A program made the translations under genes and the position numbers. Of a DNA stretch of 5,910 nt, positions 1-5,910 are shown piece by piece. Location: assembly GCA_031282485.1 (NCBI GenBank), contig JAITDQ010000099.1, positions 1-5,910 on the forward strand, in the 5' to 3' direction. Source of the stretch: Tannerella sp. Its GTDB lineage: Bacteria; Bacteroidota; Bacteroidia; Bacteroidales; Tannerellaceae. How positions within the stretch are numbered: position 1 is the first letter of the stretch; every line of letters starts with the position of its first letter. The notes under the pieces were generated by a model. The model did no database searches. It was not told where the DNA came from and worked only from the letters and a program-made list of their open reading frames with translations.

Positions 1-445
1 GCCGGCTCATGTTCGACAGCAAACGCGCGGTATCTTTCAGGCCGTTCAAAACATACGTATAACGTGTAGTCTGTGAATATCCCGCCCAGTAAAACGGAAG
101 CCAGTCGGTAAATTCATAACTGAAATTCTGGAAATAGCTACGGTATTTTTTCAGCCGACTGATAAAATGCCTGCATATCGCTTGGCGATTCTCAAGTACG
201 GATGAGTATTTGGCATCCTCCGCCCCGCCGGCAAACCATATTCCCATTGTCTGGGTATAGTGGGGCATCGAAATAATATGTTTACACGGCGTATACAGCG
301 GCATGGCGGCATATATCCTGCCTTTTTTTTCGAATACCGGCGCTTCCCAGTCCTCGCCGCATACAGCATCAAGCCACCAGTCCCGCGAGAAAACAGGTAT
401 GCCGTCCTCGCTTGCACACAGTTCCCGATATAAATCTTTTGACAT
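1..445 (-). CDS. FemAB/GNAT-like acyltransferase, N-terminal part (cut by window edge)
   Basis: An open frame of 148 codons runs from an ATG at 445 to the left edge without a stop, so the C-terminal part is missing. The protein begins MSKDLYRELC. It carries features I associate with the FemAB-like GNAT family (acetyltransferase domain of the BioF2/FemAB type) common in Bacteroidota: a WWLDAV stretch at residues 23-28, a MPHYTQTMGIWF stretch at 60-71, and an FSYEFTDWLPFYWAGYSQTTRYTYVL region from about 108 to 133. Such proteins transfer acyl or aminoacyl groups, often to envelope precursors, but the substrate here is unknown. The predicted protein is soluble over the visible part. The gene starts 33 nt after the recA stop, so it is probably co-transcribed. 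AGGAG at 465-461 lies 15 nt before the ATG, which is far for a Shine-Dalgarno. A TTG in the same frame at 469-467 is an alternative but less likely start. The family assignment is from recalled motifs. Confidence 0.8.
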   Translation of the reverse strand, partial: MSKDLYRELCASEDGIPVFSRDWWLDAVCGEDWEAPVFEKKGRIYAAMPLYTPCKHIISMPHYTQTMGIWFAGGAEDAKYSSVLENRQAICRHFISRLKKYRSYFQNFSYEFTDWLPFYWAGYSQTTRYTYVLNGLKDTARLLSNMSR

Positions 446-478
446 CCGTTTAATCTGTTTCTCCTGCAAAAAAACGTT

Positions 479-1525
479 TTATTTTTTCAATGCGCCGAAA
501 ATTAAGCCTTCCAGTTCATCCGCCAGTTCGGGATTATCTTCCACGCATTTTTTTGCGGCGTCGCGTCCCTGTCCGAGTTTCGTTTCATTATAACTGAACC
601 ATGCCCCGCTTTTCTTTACGATACCGAGTTCCACGCCGAGGTCTATAATCTCGCCCGAACGGGAAATACCCTGTCCGAACATGACATCAAACTCCGCTTT
701 ACGGAACGGGGGCGCCACTTTATTCTTAACGATTTTCACGCGCACCTGATTCCCGATAACCTCGTCGCCGTCTTTCAGCTGCCCGATACGGCGGATGTCA
801 ACCCGCACCGAAGCGTAAAATTTCAAAGCGTTACCGCCCGTTGTCGTTTCGGGATTGCCGAACATGACGCCTATCTTGTCCCTTAACTGGTTGATAAAAA
901 CACACGTAGTATTCGTCTTGCTGATAGCGGCCGTCAACTTGCGCAGGGCTTGCGACATGAGCCGCGCTTGCAGACCCATTTTGCTGTCGCCCATTTCCCC
1001 CTCTATTTCCGCTTTCGGCGTCAGCGCCGCTACCGAATCGATCACGATTATATCCACAGCCGACGAACGAATCAGCTGTTCGGCTATTTCCAACGCCTGT
1101 TCGCCGTTATCGGGCTGTGAAATCCACAAGTTGTCGACATCAACGCCAAGTTTGGCGGCATAGAAGCGGTCGAACGCATGTTCGGCGTCGACAAACGCAG
1201 CGATACCGCCGGCCTTTTGCGCTTCGGCGATTGCATGGATGGCAAGCGTCGTTTTGCCCGACGATTCCGGGCCGAATATCTCAATCACACGCCCGCGCGG
1301 ATAACCGCCCACGCCGAGCGCCGCATTCAGTCCGATAGAGCCTGTCGGTATGACTTCGACGCTTTCAACCCGTTCGTCGCCGAGCTTCATTATCGAGCCT
1401 TTACCGTAACTTTTTTCAATCTTGTCCATCGCCGCGCGGAGGGCTTTCAATTTATCGGAATTTGCTCCGCCTCTTTCGTCCGGGTCTTCCGCCTGGAGTC
1501 TTTTTTCTTCTTTTTCTTTTGCCAT
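479..1525 (-). CDS. recA: RecA recombinase
   Basis: This is a complete 348-residue RecA, the ATP-dependent DNA strand-exchange protein that forms filaments on single-stranded DNA and, in many bacteria, triggers LexA self-cleavage. The Walker A motif GPESSGKTT is at residues 85-93. The catalytic glutamate lies in FVDAEHA (E115), and the Walker B strand [12 protein letters not shown] follows. The DNA-binding L2 region [31 protein letters not shown] is essentially canonical, with the Gln switch residue at about 213. Compared with E. coli RecA, the N-terminus is about 19 residues longer and very charged (KEKEEKR...DPDERGG). The C-terminus stops at GLIFGALKK, without the roughly 24-residue acidic tail. 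The start at 1525 is preferred because the next Met (33) would remove part of the conserved N-terminal helix. The leader is A/T-rich with no Shine-Dalgarno next to the ATG, normal for Bacteroidota. The gene sits 59 nt after the methyltransferase gene. No clear promoter of its own was found. Confidence 0.98.
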   Translation of the reverse strand: MAKEKEEKRLQAEDPDERGGANSDKLKALRAAMDKIEKSYGKGSIMKLGDERVESVEVIPTGSIGLNAALGVGGYPRGRVIEIFGPESSGKTTLAIHAIAEAQKAGGIAAFVDAEHAFDRFYAAKLGVDVDNLWISQPDNGEQALEIAEQLIRSSAVDIIVIDSVAALTPKAEIEGEMGDSKMGLQARLMSQALRKLTAAISKTNTTCVFINQLRDKIGVMFGNPETTTGGNALKFYASVRVDIRRIGQLKDGDEVIGNQVRVKIVKNKVAPPFRKAEFDVMFGQGISRSGEIIDLGVELGIVKKSGAWFSYNETKLGQGRDAAKKCVEDNPELADELEGLIFGALKK

Positions 1526-1584
1526 AATTATTATTTTTATTGTTTATGAAACCTCATTTTTCCTTCTTCCTGAACTTTCCCGTA

Positions 1585-2418
1585 TTATTTCGACAAAACG
1601 ACCACATCCTGAAAATTAACGTAACCGTCACTGTTCGACCATTGCCCGCAGTAAACGGCTTCCTTTTTCAATCCGTGTTTATCAAACAACTTTTGTAAAA
1701 AATCTTCACGATACGCGACATTCGCTTCCCTGACACTGTCATCCATTAACAAATAATCTCCGTAAGAGTATTTAAAAACAAAATTTGTTCCTCCGGCTTC
1801 CATTCTTTTAAGGATATCATCGTTTACCAAAAAGAATGTCACGAGACACTTCCCGCCGGAACGCATGACACGCGCTATCTGACCGATATAATTATCAACA
1901 TCGTCCGGCATCATGTGGGTGAAAACGGATGTAAGGACAACACAGTCAAATGAATTATCTTCATACGGGAAAATAAAACTGCGCGCTTCCGTCTCCGTTT
2001 TGTCATTGTAAAGATCGTTTTTTAAATCAATATGCAGGAATTTGAAATTGGGATATTTCGCGGCAATACGCTTATTGCACCAGTCTATCCCTTTTTTTAC
2101 TATATCAAAGCCATCGTACGATCCGTTTTCGTTTAAGAATTTCGTTAACGGTACCGCAAGCCGGCCTATGCCGCAACCTACGTCAAGGACAGCCGATTCG
2201 GGTTTCAATCTTGCATATTTCACAAGCAAATCCCGGATGTTTTTGCCTTGCTCTGTGAAATCGCCCGACCCGACGTAAATCATCCCTTTCGGGGGCGTCA
2301 TTCCGTCACGTTTTCCGGCGACGCTATCCCAACAGTCCGAGGGAAAATACCATACACGACGCGCAACCAGACGCATAGAAGGTGACAATGCATAATACAA
2401 ATTCCGCAACAATGACAT
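1585..2418 (-). CDS. Class I SAM-dependent methyltransferase
   Basis: A complete 277-residue protein with the Rossmann-like fold of class I methyltransferases. SAM-binding motif I is VLDVGCGIG at residues 77-85. The acidic residue that usually holds the ribose is D105 in YDGFDIV. A motif-II-like region is at 148-158 (FIFPYEDNSFD), followed by VVLTSVFTHMMPDDV (160-174) and the strand after helix E, GGKCLVTFFL. This pattern fits the Methyltransf_25/Methyltransf_11 type acting on small molecules, lipids or sugars rather than DNA: no NPPY/DPPY-type motif is seen. The N-terminal 50 residues (LSPSMRLVARRVWYF...) are basic and aromatic and could touch a membrane, but no clear transmembrane segment or signal peptide is present. 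Its ATG lies only 5 nt after the bcp stop, so the two are probably translated from one message. GC over 1741-2220 is about 41% by hand count, against about 55% over 901-1140 of recA, which suggests a different history. The substrate is unknown. Confidence 0.9.
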   Translation of the reverse strand: MSLLRNLYYALSPSMRLVARRVWYFPSDCWDSVAGKRDGMTPPKGMIYVGSGDFTEQGKNIRDLLVKYARLKPESAVLDVGCGIGRLAVPLTKFLNENGSYDGFDIVKKGIDWCNKRIAAKYPNFKFLHIDLKNDLYNDKTETEARSFIFPYEDNSFDCVVLTSVFTHMMPDDVDNYIGQIARVMRSGGKCLVTFFLVNDDILKRMEAGGTNFVFKYSYGDYLLMDDSVREANVAYREDFLQKLFDKHGLKKEAVYCGQWSNSDGYVNFQDVVVLSK

Positions 2419-2423
2419 ATAAA

Positions 2424-2870
2424 CTATTTATTTAAAATCTGCGCCGCGTGATCCTTCGTGTCGACCTTTTCTATTATCTTTTCAACAATCCCGTTTTCGT
2501 CAATAAGAAAAGTTTGCCGCAACGTTCCCATATATTTACGCCCGTACATGCTTTTCTCTGCCCACACGCCAAACAGTTCCTGCAATTGACTATCCGTATC
2601 GGCAATCAGACGGAACGGCAGGTTGTTTTTTTCAATAAATCCCCTGTGGGATTTCGCATCGTCTTTGCTCACACCGATAATTTCATACCCTGCTTTGCGC
2701 AGGTCATGATACCCGTCGCGAAGGCTGCATGCTTCTGCCGTACACCCGCTTGTATTATCCTTCGGATAAAAATACAGCGCAACCTTCCGCCCTTTATAAT
2801 CACTGATCCTGACTTCTTTATCGTCCTGATCACGCCCCAGTAAATCGGGGACTTTATCTCCTGTCTGCAT
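2424..2870 (-). CDS. bcp: Thioredoxin-dependent thiol peroxidase (Bcp/PrxQ-type peroxiredoxin)
   Basis: A complete 148-residue peroxiredoxin of the Bcp/PrxQ class, which reduces hydrogen peroxide and organic hydroperoxides in the cytoplasm using thioredoxin. The thioredoxin-like fold starts with VPDLLGRDQDDKEVRISDYKGRKVALYFYPKDNTSGCTAEAC. The peroxidatic Cys is C43 and the resolving Cys is C48, five residues on, which is the 'atypical 2-Cys' spacing of E. coli Bcp. The residue before GCT is Ser where E. coli has Pro (TPGCT); I recall TSGCT as usual in Bacteroidota. The conserved active-site Arg is probably R118 in TLRQTFLID. Length matches the family (about 150). It starts 19 nt after the carboxynorspermidine dehydrogenase stop, with an A-rich leader and no Shine-Dalgarno, and ends in TAG 5 nt before the methyltransferase. 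Adjacency of bcp and recA is, from memory, a recurring arrangement in Bacteroidales. Confidence 0.96.
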   Translation of the reverse strand: MQTGDKVPDLLGRDQDDKEVRISDYKGRKVALYFYPKDNTSGCTAEACSLRDGYHDLRKAGYEIIGVSKDDAKSHRGFIEKNNLPFRLIADTDSQLQELFGVWAEKSMYGRKYMGTLRQTFLIDENGIVEKIIEKVDTKDHAAQILNK

Positions 2871-2889
2871 AAGATTTTTATTAGTTAAT

Positions 2890-4083
2890 TTACAGTTCCA
2901 GCTCCCCGTCGAATACCTCGTGCCAAGGCAAGCCCTGTTTGTTTAGTTCCGTCATAAACGGATCCGGATCAAATTCTTCTACATTCCAGACGCCCGGCTT
3001 CTTCCACGCGCCTTCCATGAACAGTTTTGCGCCTATCATGGCCGGAACGCCGGTTGTATAACTGACCCCCTGCGCTCCCGTTTCCTTATACGCTTCCTGA
3101 TGACTGCAATTGTTATATACATAATATGTGCGCTCCTTACCGTCTTTTATCCCGCGTATCCGGCAACCTATCGACGTTTCGCCCGTATAGTTTTCTCCCA
3201 GCTCGCCCGGATCGGGAAGTACGGCTTTCAGGAATTGTATCGGGACGATTTCAACGCCTTTATACATTACCGGTTTAATGCTCGTCATTCCTATATTTTG
3301 CATCACGCGAAGGTGCGTAAGATATTCCTGACCGAACGTCATCCAAAAACGCGCGCGTTTGACGGTGGGGAAATTTTTGACGATACTTTCCAGTTCTTCG
3401 TGATACATAAGGTATGATTCGCGTGCGCCTATCGCAGGATACGTCAGCGGTTTATGAACGGACAGCGGCGCTGTTTCAATCCATTCGCCGTTTTCGTAAA
3501 AACGTCCTTTCTGGGTAATTTCGCGGATGTTGATTTCGGGATTGAAATTTGTCGCAAACGCTTTATGGTGGTCGCCGCCATTACAATCAACAATATCGAG
3601 ATAATGTATCTCATCGAAATGATATTTCGCCGCATGAGCCGTGAAGACGCCCGTCACACCGGGGTCGAATCCGCAACCCAGGATAGCCGTCAGGCCGGCT
3701 TTTTCAAATCTGTCCCGGTAAGCCCACTGCCAGCCGTATTCATATTTGGCTTCGTCAAGCGGCTCATAATTGGCCGTATCCAGATAACCGACGCCATACG
3801 ACAGGCATGCGTCCATGATTGACAAATCCTGATACGGCAATGCGAGATTCACAACCAGGTCGGGCTTAAATGATTTGAACAGTTCCAGCAGTTCCCCGGT
3901 ATTATCGGCGTCCACGCGGGCGGTTTGCACCGTCATATTTTTAATATCGGCGGCAATCCTGTCGCATTTGCTTTTTGTGCGGCTTGCCAGCATAATATCG
4001 GTAAACACTCCGGCGTTCATAGCCATTTTCTTCACGGCTACAGTACTCACGCCTCCGGCGCCGATCACTAATACTCTACTCAT
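2890..4083 (-). CDS. Carboxynorspermidine/carboxyspermidine dehydrogenase (saccharopine dehydrogenase family)
   Basis: A complete 397-residue member of the saccharopine dehydrogenase family. The N-terminal dinucleotide-binding motif is VLVIGAGGVS (residues 4-13), followed by MLASRTKSKC, where an Arg-rich turn suits NADPH. The middle carries CGFDPGVTG (137-145) and DCNGGDHH (166-173), which I recognise from carboxynorspermidine dehydrogenase (CASDH) rather than lysine-forming saccharopine enzymes. The family reaction condenses aspartate semialdehyde with putrescine or 1,3-diaminopropane and reduces the imine, giving carboxyspermidine or carboxynorspermidine; a separate decarboxylase (NspC-like), not in this window, completes synthesis. 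Length (about 400) is normal. It is the first gene of the minus-strand block and has a Bacteroidota-type promoter candidate about 50-80 nt upstream. The leader is A/T-rich with no Shine-Dalgarno. Choice between the putrescine and diaminopropane substrates cannot be made from sequence; a general saccharopine dehydrogenase-like enzyme is the fallback call. Confidence 0.92.
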   Translation of the reverse strand: MSRVLVIGAGGVSTVAVKKMAMNAGVFTDIMLASRTKSKCDRIAADIKNMTVQTARVDADNTGELLELFKSFKPDLVVNLALPYQDLSIMDACLSYGVGYLDTANYEPLDEAKYEYGWQWAYRDRFEKAGLTAILGCGFDPGVTGVFTAHAAKYHFDEIHYLDIVDCNGGDHHKAFATNFNPEINIREITQKGRFYENGEWIETAPLSVHKPLTYPAIGARESYLMYHEELESIVKNFPTVKRARFWMTFGQEYLTHLRVMQNIGMTSIKPVMYKGVEIVPIQFLKAVLPDPGELGENYTGETSIGCRIRGIKDGKERTYYVYNNCSHQEAYKETGAQGVSYTTGVPAMIGAKLFMEGAWKKPGVWNVEEFDPDPFMTELNKQGLPWHEVFDGELEL

Positions 4084-4131
4084 AATAAGATAATTATTAA
4101 ATTATACAATACAGTTCAACCAAACAGAGTC

Positions 4132-4179
4132 ATTGACAAAAGTACGGATTATTTTCGGATATGCAACATTATTGTCAAT
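4132..4179. repeat. 8-bp inverted repeat ATTGACAA / TTGTCAAT between the divergent promoters
   Basis: ATTGACAA at 4132-4139 is the exact reverse complement of TTGTCAAT at 4172-4179, with 32 nt between the arms and 40 bp between arm centres, close to four helical turns. Each arm contains TTGnCAA, which is itself palindromic around one base, so both could be sites for the same dimeric protein. The left arm overlaps the -7 box of the minus promoter and the right arm ends 7 bp before the -33 box of the plus promoter. The 9-mers ATTGACAAA and ATTGTCAAT also occur once each inside genes (3818-3826 and 4786-4794), so chance is a real alternative. Confidence 0.4.
4137..4167 (-). promoter_or_regulatory. 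Putative Bacteroidota sigma-ABfr promoter for the five-gene block
   Basis: Read on the minus strand, a -33-like GTTG (4167-4164) is followed by a 19-bp spacer and a -7-like TACTTTTG (4144-4137). This fits the Bacteroidota consensus TTTG / TAnnTTTG, with one mismatch in the -33 box. Transcription would start at about 4130, giving a leader of roughly 45-50 nt before the ATG at 4083. Assignment rests on pattern and position only. Confidence 0.6.
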
Positions 4180-4186
4180 AAGTTTT

Positions 4187-4217
4187 TTTGAAACAAGTTA
4201 ATAAATACGTACCTTTG
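4187..4217 (+). promoter_or_regulatory. Putative Bacteroidota sigma-ABfr promoter for the transporter gene
   Basis: A -33 box TTTG (4187-4190), a 19-bp spacer and a -7 box TACCTTTG (4210-4217) match the phylum consensus TTTG / TAnnTTTG exactly. Transcription would start at about 4223-4225, leaving a leader of about 38 nt before the ATG at 4262. The TTTG is the end of a run of seven T followed by G, so the -33 assignment alone is weak; the full -7 match and the spacing make it convincing. Confidence 0.7.
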
Positions 4218-4261
4218 GAGCCGTTTACAAAATTATCCGGTTTTAATAAGGTATATAAATC

Positions 4262-5910
4262 ATGGAATGGATTAATGAGTTGATATTCGGAACAAACATA
4301 GGACACTCGATATTATTGCTCTCGGTCGTCATCGCAGCAGGTATTCTGCTGGGGAAATTAAAAATCGGCGGTATTTCGCTGGGTATAACGTTCGTGTTAT
4401 TTGTCGGAATCACATTCGGCCACTTCGGGCTGGAAATAAATCCCGAAATTCTGCACTTTTTCAAAGAATTTGGTCTTATCCTGTTTGTTTATTCCGTCGG
4501 GATGCAGGTTGGTCCCGGATTTTTCTCTTCGTTTAAAAAGGGAGGCATAACGCTCAACCTGCTGGCGACAGGGGTCGTATTGACAGGCGTCGTAACGATG
4601 CTGATTATACATTATATAACCGGCATACCCATTCCGACTATGGTAGGGATACTGTCCGGCGCCGTCACCAACACGCCCGGTCTCGGCGCCGCCCAGCAGG
4701 CTTACGGGGATGTGACCGGCGCTTCGGATCCGGGTATCGCACTGGGTTATGCCGTCGCGTATCCGCTTGGGGTCGTGGGCATCATATTGTCAATCATCGC
4801 CGTGCGCCGGTTTTTCCGCATAGACTTTGCGAAAGAAACGGAAGACATGGAGCGGAAAAACGATGCACACGCACATGGCGCCAAAGCCGTTTCCTTGCAG
4901 GTGAAAAATCCGGCCTTATTCGGCCAAAAGATAAGCGAGTTGGCCTCTATCCTGAAACATTGCGAATTGGTCATATCACGCATCCTTTATGCAAGTGACA
5001 ATCAAATAAGTTTGGTCGACGGCGACACGGTGCTTCACGAAAACGATAAAATATTCGTCGTAACGACCGACCATGACCTTAATACCGTCAGAACGTTCGT
5101 CGGGGAAGAAATCGCGATGGAGCGCAAACAGTGGATTCGTGCGGAGAGCCAGTTTATTAACCGCCGTATCATCATTACGAAATCCGAAATAAACGGGAAA
5201 CACCTCGGAGAATTGAAACTGCGCAAAATATACGGCATAAACATAACGAGAATAAACCGCGCGGGAGTCGATCTGGTAGCCACGCCGGGACTGATGTTGC
5301 AGTTAGGCGACCGCGTCAACGTTGTCGGCACGGAAAAAGCGATTGCTTCCGTCGAAGAAGTGTTGGGAAATTCGATGAAACGCCTTAACGAACCCAATCT
5401 TATACCGATATTTCTCGGAATAGCCTTCGGTATTTTAGCCGGAAGCATTCCTTTCACATTTCCCGGCATACCGCAACCCGTCAAACTCGGACTTGCCGGA
5501 GGCCCGCTAATCGTAGCAATCCTCGTAAGCCGCTTCGGATACAAATACAAATTAGTAACTTACACGACCATGAGCGCCAACCTGATGCTCCGCGAAATAG
5601 GCATAACCATATTCCTCGCCTGCGTAGGACTGGACGCCGGAGGAAAATTCATCGAAACAATCGTACATGAAGGAGGCCTTGCCTGGATAGGATACGGTTT
5701 CATCATCACCATCATACCGTTACTCCTGACCGGCTTCGTCGCAAGGAAATTCTGCAAACTGAATTATTACACCATCATGGGTCTCCTTGCCGGAAGCACC
5801 ACCGATCCCCCCGCCCTCGCCTACTCCAACACCACCGCCGGAAACGACATGCCCGCCGTAAGCTACGCAACCGTCTATCCGCTAACCATGTTCCTGCGCG
5901 TCCTCACCGC
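4262..5910 (+). CDS. YidE/AspT-family (AAE) membrane transporter with two RCK_C domains, lacking its last residues
   Basis: The frame is open from the ATG at 4262 to the right edge (549 codons plus 2 nt). The start is fixed by an in-frame TAA at 4256-4258; a weak AAGG lies 10 nt upstream. The layout is that of the aspartate-alanine exchanger (AAE) family: a first membrane half (about residues 12-180, five to six helices), two RCK/TrkA-C domains in the cytoplasm (about 209-283 and 296-378), and a second membrane half (about 379 to the end). The duplicated signature is visible as [11 protein letters not shown] at 133-143 and [13 protein letters not shown] starting at 511; in AspT these regions line the substrate path. 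E. coli YidE and YbjL share this build and are about 550-560 residues long, so perhaps 10 residues are missing here. Substrate is unknown: AspT itself swaps aspartate for alanine, but most relatives are uncharacterised. RCK domains suggest gating by a bound ligand. Codon use changes near residue 379. Confidence 0.94.
   Translation, partial: MEWINELIFGTNIGHSILLLSVVIAAGILLGKLKIGGISLGITFVLFVGITFGHFGLEINPEILHFFKEFGLILFVYSVGMQVGPGFFSSFKKGGITLNLLATGVVLTGVVTMLIIHYITGIPIPTMVGILSGAVTNTPGLGAAQQAYGDVTGASDPGIALGYAVAYPLGVVGIILSIIAVRRFFRIDFAKETEDMERKNDAHAHGAKAVSLQVKNPALFGQKISELASILKHCELVISRILYASDNQISLVDGDTVLHENDKIFVVTTDHDLNTVRTFVGEEIAMERKQWIRAESQFINRRIIITKSEINGKHLGELKLRKIYGINITRINRAGVDLVATPGLMLQLGDRVNVVGTEKAIASVEEVLGNSMKRLNEPNLIPIFLGIAFGILAGSIPFTFPGIPQPVKLGLAGGPLIVAILVSRFGYKYKLVTYTTMSANLMLREIGITIFLACVGLDAGGKFIETIVHEGGLAWIGYGFIITIIPLLLTGFVARKFCKLNYYTIMGLLAGSTTDPPALAYSNTTAGNDMPAVSYATVYPLTMFLRVLT

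Larger units (their letters stand above)
4084..4261. promoter_or_regulatory. Divergent A/T-rich intergenic control region
   Basis: This 178-nt stretch separates two genes that face away from each other and holds no credible open reading frame. It carries one promoter-like site for each direction (4137-4167 minus, 4187-4217 plus), an 8-bp inverted repeat (4132-4139 with 4172-4179), and a short direct repeat CGGAT at 4145-4149 and 4156-4160, with the reverse form ATCCG at 4235-4239. The two -33 elements are about 20 bp apart, so RNA polymerases or a regulator bound here could affect both directions. No riboswitch fold was recognised. Confidence 0.75.

Noticed and set aside
151..417. Minus-strand 88-residue open frame
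   Set aside because: It is out of frame with, and inside, the GNAT-like gene (445-1), whose protein has recognisable family motifs; this frame shows only low-complexity basic sequence.
1496..1540. Long T/C tract on the plus strand, like a terminator T-run or slippery tract
   Set aside because: On the coding strand it is the A-rich recA leader and Lys/Glu codons of the recA start. No G/C-rich stem precedes it in either direction.
1178..1549. 123-residue plus-strand open frame opposite recA
   Set aside because: Antisense to conserved RecA motifs; the run of Phe near its end is only the complement of the Lys/Glu codons at the RecA N-terminus.
3454..3822. 122-residue plus-strand open frame opposite the dehydrogenase gene
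   Set aside because: Fully antisense to a complete, conserved enzyme gene, with no promoter or start signal of its own.
3818..3826. Further copy of ATTGACAAA as a possible operator
   Set aside because: It lies in the dehydrogenase coding sequence (Asp-Leu-Ser-Ile) far from a promoter and has no partner arm; most likely chance. The same holds for ATTGTCAAT at 4786-4794 in the transporter gene.
5035..5550. 171-residue open frame on the minus strand inside the transporter gene
   Set aside because: It lies opposite the well-supported transporter frame, matches no family I know, and its length follows from the few stops that the plus-strand codon bias leaves on the other strand.

Overview
The window looks like chromosomal DNA from a Bacteroidota (Bacteroidetes) bacterium, probably of the order Bacteroidales. 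Four things point there: the sequence of the RecA, Bcp-type peroxiredoxin and carboxynorspermidine dehydrogenase proteins; the A/T-rich gene leaders, mostly without a Shine-Dalgarno; two promoter-like sites of the phylum-specific form (TTTG-like -33, TAnnTTTG -7, 19 bp spacer); and a bacterial YidE/AspT-type transporter of the kind common in the group. There is no rRNA, tRNA, CRISPR array or insertion sequence.

Layout. Positions 1-4083 are one tightly packed block of five genes on the minus strand. In transcription order they are: a carboxynorspermidine dehydrogenase-family enzyme of polyamine synthesis (4083-2890), a Bcp-type thiol peroxidase (2870-2424), a class I SAM-dependent methyltransferase (2418-1585), recA (1525-479), and a FemAB/GNAT-like acyltransferase that runs off the left edge (445-1). 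The gaps are 19, 5, 59 and 33 nt and no terminator is visible, so this reads as a single operon served by a promoter at about 4167-4137. Positions 4084-4261 are a 178-nt A/T-rich divergent control region with one promoter-like site in each direction and an inverted repeat. From 4262 to the right edge a plus-strand gene encodes a duplicated-fold membrane transporter with two RCK/TrkA-C domains. It is probably only a handful of residues short of its end.

How the genes may work together. Polyamine synthesis, peroxide removal and RecA repair share a loose stress and genome-maintenance theme. The methyltransferase and the GNAT-like protein have no obvious place in it and their substrates cannot be read from sequence. 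I see no clearly new biological system. The points most worth a second look are the low-GC methyltransferase between bcp and recA, the architecture of the divergent control region, a codon-use shift inside the transporter gene, and the unusual RecA ends.
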